Part shown: one piece after another, positions 8,001-10,343 of the stretch
Position numbering within the stretch: the first letter of the stretch is position 1
Layout: every line of letters starts with the position of its first letter
NCBI GenBank assembly: GCA_028819945.1
Contig: JAPPKQ010000241.1
Location: forward strand, 1 to 10,343
Reading direction: 5' to 3'
DNA from: a bacterium
GTDB lineage: Bacteria; Actinomycetota; Acidimicrobiia; Acidimicrobiales; CATQHL01
DNA: 10,343 bases
Program-made: the position numbers and the translations under genes
The notes under the pieces: generated by a model
Databases searched by the model: none
What the model was told of the DNA's origin: nothing
What the model saw: only the letters and a program-made list of their open reading frames with translations

Positions 8001-8313
8001 GCACACCACTGGCGAGGGGTTCGACCTGCTGGCCCGCCGCGGCCACGAGCAACGGTGCGTCGAAGTCAAGGGTGTCTGGGACAGCGCATCGGCCCGGGGC
8101 ATCACATTGACCGGCAATGAGATCGTCAAAGCCGGACTCCTCGCTGACGACTACTGGCTCTATGTCGTCGACGAGTGCCGTCAGGGCGGGAAACTCTTTG
8201 CTGCCTATCAGAACCCTGCCGCAGTGTTCGCCGATGCAACCAAGGATGTGACCGTGGTGCGGATCAAGGGTTCGGCTCTCGCGGCCGCTCGACAGGACGG
8301 CCACGCTTCATGA
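5095..8313 (+). CDS. SNF2-family helicase with C-terminal NOV_C/DUF3883 nuclease-like domain
   Basis: This 1072-residue protein is a superfamily 2 ATPase of the SNF2-like type used in phage-defence operons (compare BrxHII of BREX and DrmD of DISARM). Visible parts are an N-terminal accessory region (1-95); Walker A as DEPGTGKT (120-127); DEAH (220-223); TATPHRG (250-256); an acidic linker near 376-410; and the second RecA domain from about 462, with STDAGNEGIDL and QRMGRIHRIGQR (544-555). A long helical region of unassigned fold follows (about 600-940). Residues about 945-1060 look like NOV_C (DUF3883), with D977, E990-V-K992 and YWLYVV (1020-1025), a PD-(D/E)XK-like pattern. ATG 5095 has AGGGAG 12 bases upstream, a rather long spacing. 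Its stop overlaps the methyltransferase ATG (ATGA), implying translational coupling. The helicase class is firm; the system assignment is inference. Confidence 0.9.
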   Translation: MEFTEGQRVRLPGESGYREVAGAIPAGDGSWNLFLHAPAGLEQVRLSAAEAAGVEVLDTDGGADAAMVLAGLWAEWMRRAAATSRGSALATVPLQPYPHQVAAVYEAMLPQVGLRFLLADEPGTGKTIMAGLWLREAQRLGFVRRAIIVSPAHLVTKWQADFERFFGGGLRRITAETIRQDALTASHDAWITSLELAAVNQAVYEAVHPDRAGFDTVVFDEAHRLTPTAVQYHRVGRMLAHNTKRALLMTATPHRGSERLFRSLMHLVDPEVFGEPGEADSDAPHQLRPGPLHFLRRMKEEITNLDGATKLFKPREARNVAVPLNASERAFYDEALDLVDRFFPPVAVTLARMVYGKRASSSLYALAETLRRRRDNMGGENPADAAHRIDPEDEDEAAGDEARVVAEASRSAREERKAIAGMLARLDGVLNNPDAAVSKWPRLIEECLAPNGIAPGAARQLVVFTEYADTADWLLARFHRAGFSAQRYSGRDTHAERDAIRAEFAAGEFQVIVSTDAGNEGIDLQTAAVLVNWDIPWSLVRLEQRMGRIHRIGQRNKVWLYNLVATDTREGEAHARLLENLVAAANELDGKIFDSLRLVTEAALAEAGIDSLEQLLQRTFKTDAAADPALQAIRQVTAERLRQIHEEQRRAESHLTTAIDTETALATLNDQRLDRINPHVVDRFLRRIDAAGLVGAEQTALADEGFWYLTSQSLALPPALEPDRNGRALVVTSGEARKKAQDAGHGRAGAAVALGPSESAFRALADAVSERCHPALYRGGLLRDTTSITDYDLHVYASETETGGRLTDWGCLIRRDEAGARPVSWEMLSCLERAGGTANRQHPASVADSIVAAERILEKDLDQLNSALAGWSARARHHLERLPDSLTRDIKDADERRARRKYLREAVNLRIRELAASTSATSGPLRHVGWCRVTGGGVPPEPTEKDSEAVSMAFVRDLLNMDGWGVTDVHTTGEGFDLLARRGHEQRCVEVKGVWDSASARGITLTGNEIVKAGLLADDYWLYVVDECRQGGKLFAAYQNPAAVFADATKDVTVVRIKGSALAAARQDGHAS

Positions 8314-9584
8314 CTCGCATGATCGAGCGCTGGTTCCCGTGCGCGGAGGTCACGGCCAACGCCAAGTCGGGCTGGGGTTCGGGACGCTCCGAGAAGACGC
8401 TGTTCACCTGGTTCGCGGCGCGTCCGCTCGCACAGGCGAAGGCGGCGGTGATCTGCTCGCTGCTGCCCTGGCCCGACGAGGCGGCCGAGCAGGAGCGTCT
8501 CTGCGGACTGGTGCGCAGGGCGATGGAGGGCCGCGACGCCGCCCACGGCGAACTGGTCGAGGAGTTGGCGCGTCACTACCCCGACGGCGCATCCCTGCTC
8601 GACTCGTTCTCCGGGCGGGCCATGATCCCGTTGGAGGCCGCCCGGCTCGGCGTGAAGGCCTGGGGCATCGACTACTCCCCGGTCGCCACGCTGGCTGGCA
8701 CGCTGCTGGCCGATTACCCACTGCGCGACTGGTCAGGCGAACCACGACTGCCGTTCGACGGCTACGAGCAGTGGGCCACCGAGCACTTCACCGAACCAAG
8801 GCTGCTGCGAGACGTCGGCTTCGTCCTGAAGCTCGTCGGCGACCGCTACGAGGCCGCCATGGACGAGTTCTACCCGGTCGTGAACGGCAAGCGCCCCTGG
8901 GGCTACCTGTGGGCCGTGACGGTACCGTGCGTGAACTGCGGGCAGCGCCTCCCGCTGGTGGGCAACCTGCAACTGCGGCGCCCGGACCTCAAGAAGGACG
9001 ACCCCGGCCAGTCGTACCGAATCGTGGCCGACGCCGCCGCAGGCACCTTCCGGGCCGAGGTGCACGACGGTCTGCCGGGCGAGCCGGCCACACTGGTGAA
9101 GGCGAAGGGCAGCGGGCGGGGCAAGGCTGCTGTGTGCGTGTTCTGTGCCCACGCGCACCATTTCGACGTGCACACGAGGCTGATGGCTGACGGGCTGGCG
9201 CAGGACGCGCTGCTGGTGGTTGCCGATCGAGATGAAAAGACCCGCACGCGCTACCGGTCGCCGACGGCCGCGGAGCGTGAAGCTGCCGACGCGGCGGAGA
9301 AAGCTTTGAAGTCCGAGGCCGACTTCGCGCCGGGACTGCCCGCCGTACCTCACGAGCGAGCGGTTGGGAGCACCGGCCCACGCCGGTACGCCAGGTACGG
9401 CTACCGCACCTTCGGTGACTGTTGCGGCACCCGCCAGACACTGGGCTTCGTTCGCCTCGCTCGGATTGTCAACGCCGTTGCCGCAGAGTTGCGGGGGGGG
9501 GGGTCTTGTCCGCGGGAGAAGGCGGAGTGCCTGCGACGACGACGATGCCCGAATCACTGCGCAAGGCGAAGGGGCGTCAGCTGA
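8310..9584 (+). CDS. DUF1156/COG1743 adenine-specific DNA methyltransferase, N-terminal part, frameshifted
   Basis: This is the SAM-binding half of a zinc-ribbon DNA methylase of the type called PglXI in type 3 BREX. It starts at ATG 8310, overlapping the helicase stop. The DUF1156 head is clear: IERWFPCAEV, then GWGSG, EKTLFTWFAARP, QAKAAVICSLLPWP. Motif I is LLDSFSGRAMIPLEAARLG (D98), followed by GIDYSPVATL. The zinc ribbon is formed by CVNC (207-210) and CVFC (276-279). YGYRTFGD and RQTLGFVRLARIVN mark the segment before the catalytic half. After residue about 395 the frame enters an 11-G run, then 30 residues of non-family Arg/Cys-rich sequence and a TGA at 9584. The product as read (424 aa) lacks the DPPY motif and should be inactive in methylation. 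The missing half continues in the +1 frame. Confidence 0.88.
   Translation: MTRMIERWFPCAEVTANAKSGWGSGRSEKTLFTWFAARPLAQAKAAVICSLLPWPDEAAEQERLCGLVRRAMEGRDAAHGELVEELARHYPDGASLLDSFSGRAMIPLEAARLGVKAWGIDYSPVATLAGTLLADYPLRDWSGEPRLPFDGYEQWATEHFTEPRLLRDVGFVLKLVGDRYEAAMDEFYPVVNGKRPWGYLWAVTVPCVNCGQRLPLVGNLQLRRPDLKKDDPGQSYRIVADAAAGTFRAEVHDGLPGEPATLVKAKGSGRGKAAVCVFCAHAHHFDVHTRLMADGLAQDALLVVADRDEKTRTRYRSPTAAEREAADAAEKALKSEADFAPGLPAVPHERAVGSTGPRRYARYGYRTFGDCCGTRQTLGFVRLARIVNAVAAELRGGGSCPREKAECLRRRRCPNHCARRRGVS
9493..9503 (+). repeat. Homopolymer run of 11 G inside the methyltransferase gene
   Basis: Eleven consecutive G at 9493-9503 follow codons for AEL-Arg. This is where the reading frame of the DUF1156 methylase is lost. 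Removing one G (10, or equally 7 or 13) joins the upstream and downstream frames without a stop. Such tracts slip during replication and are also prone to sequencing error. Confidence 0.9.
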
Positions 9585-10343
9585 CTATGTAGCGGCGCTG
9601 TGCGGCTACGCCGGCGCGAACCTGGTCCGTCGGATCAAGCGCAGCACGCGTGGAGCGACGCTCGAGGTTGGCTATCAGAAGGTAGGCCACATCTTTCAAG
9701 ATGGGCCACCTGTGCCGTTCGGAACCGACTTTCTCGAGACCGGATGCGCAGACGGCCCCGGCACATGGCCGTCACTCGGTGCTCACACGATCCGCGAACT
9801 CCGTAGCCAACTCGCTCGGCCCGCGGGTCGTGCGGCCAATACTCAGCGCGGCAACGCGACGGATGTGCCGCTGGGGGACCGGTCGCTCAGCGCGGTCGTC
9901 ACCGACCCACCGTATGACGCCATGGTGGAGTATTCGGACGCCTCGGACATTCTCTATGTCTGGCTGAAGCGCGCTCTGGCCACGTCGCATCCCTGGTTCG
10001 GCGTGACGGCGCACCCGGAGGGTCTGCAGGAGAAGGCCGACGAGGCCGTCGTGAAGATGACCTGGCGCAACAGCGGCGACCACCGAACCCCTGAGCACTA
10101 CGACCGCTGCATCACGGGGGCATTCGCCGAGGCGCGGCGGGTGGTGGAGCCCGGCGGTGTGGTGACGATCATGTTCGGCCACGACGACCCCGATGTGTGG
10201 CAGCGGCTTCTGGCGGCGATAGATGAGGCGGGTCTCGTGCTGACGGGCTCGTGGCCTGCTCGCACCGAATCAGGTGCCCAGATGGGCAAGGTCAACATCG
10301 AGACGACCCTGACGCTGGCGTGCCGGCCCGCTTCGGCGGATCG
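9505..10343 (+). CDS. DUF1156 DNA methyltransferase, C-terminal catalytic part (out of frame with its N-terminus), runs off the window
   Basis: In the frame starting at 9505 (one base later than the N-terminal part), the sequence is open to the window end and continues the same protein. SADYVAALCGYAGANLVRR and STRGATLEVGYQKVGHIF lead into GTWPSLGAHTIREL. The N6-adenine methylase motif IV follows as TDPPYDAMVEYSDASD (DPPY at 9904-9915), then LYVWLKRALA, GVTAHPEGLQEKADE, AFAEARRVVEPGGVVTIMFGH and GSWPARTESGAQ near the end. There is no ATG, GTG or TTG in this frame close to the beginning and no ribosome binding site, so it is not a separate gene. It is the rest of the 8310 gene after a +1 frame change. 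Roughly 280 codons are in the window; the family is usually longer. Confidence 0.85.

Noticed and set aside
8175..8309. Methyltransferase start at 8175
   Set aside because: That extension overlaps the helicase NOV_C domain out of frame; ATG 8310 gives the DUF1156 N-terminus directly and an ATGA overlap.
9600..9967. Open frames 9600-9806 and 9701-9967 as separate genes
   Set aside because: The frame beginning at 9505 encodes the DPPY methylase half across the same bases, so these are shadows.
5095..10343. Class 1 DISARM (drmD-drmMI)
   Set aside because: The helicase could pass for DrmD, but the methylase is of the DUF1156/zinc-ribbon type rather than the large DrmMI, and no drmA/drmB/drmC is visible.

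Overview
The window is a high-GC, densely packed bacterial segment. Its C4 zinc-ribbon gene beside a class A RNase P RNA with a P19-like hairpin, a TrpD of actinobacterial type (TRRSLGVPT), and the overall codon use point to Actinomycetota. Acidimicrobiia is my best guess at class level, but that is an inference.

Left part (1-4284), core-genome character. A 5'-truncated coiled-coil/C4 zinc-ribbon protein (2-703, +) is followed 4 bases later by a small membrane protein (708-1208, +). Its last codons are antisense to the 3' end of the RNase P RNA gene rnpB (about 1189-1560, -). Upstream of rnpB on the same strand is an FGGY-family carbohydrate kinase (1638-3110, -) that resembles glycerol kinase but has changed residues where glycerol is bound. 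A 94-base divergent spacer separates it from trpD (3205-4284, +), anthranilate phosphoribosyltransferase of tryptophan synthesis.

Middle (4285-5094). After trpD comes a locally AT-rich stretch with a good sigma-70-type promoter (TTGACA-16-TAGCAT). It precedes a small retropepsin-like aspartic protease (4513-4869, +). A 225-base spacer with an 8-bp inverted repeat then leads into the next operon.

Right part (5095-10343), a probable anti-phage / DNA-modification operon cut by the window end. A 1072-residue SNF2-type helicase carries a C-terminal NOV_C (DUF3883) PD-(D/E)XK-like domain. It overlaps by ATGA with a DUF1156/COG1743 adenine-specific DNA methyltransferase containing a zinc ribbon. 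As sequenced, the methyltransferase is frameshifted at or near a run of 11 G (9493-9503): the SAM-binding half lies in one frame and the DPPY catalytic half in another, and the second frame stays open to the window end. Ten Gs would restore one continuous frame. This resembles the phase-variable G tract reported for pglX of the Streptomyces Pgl system, but a sequencing error is also possible. The helicase plus DUF1156 pair is related to gene sets known from type 3 BREX and from DUF499/DUF1156 cassettes. The partners that would settle the system type (DUF499 ATPase, PglZ, others) are not inside the window.
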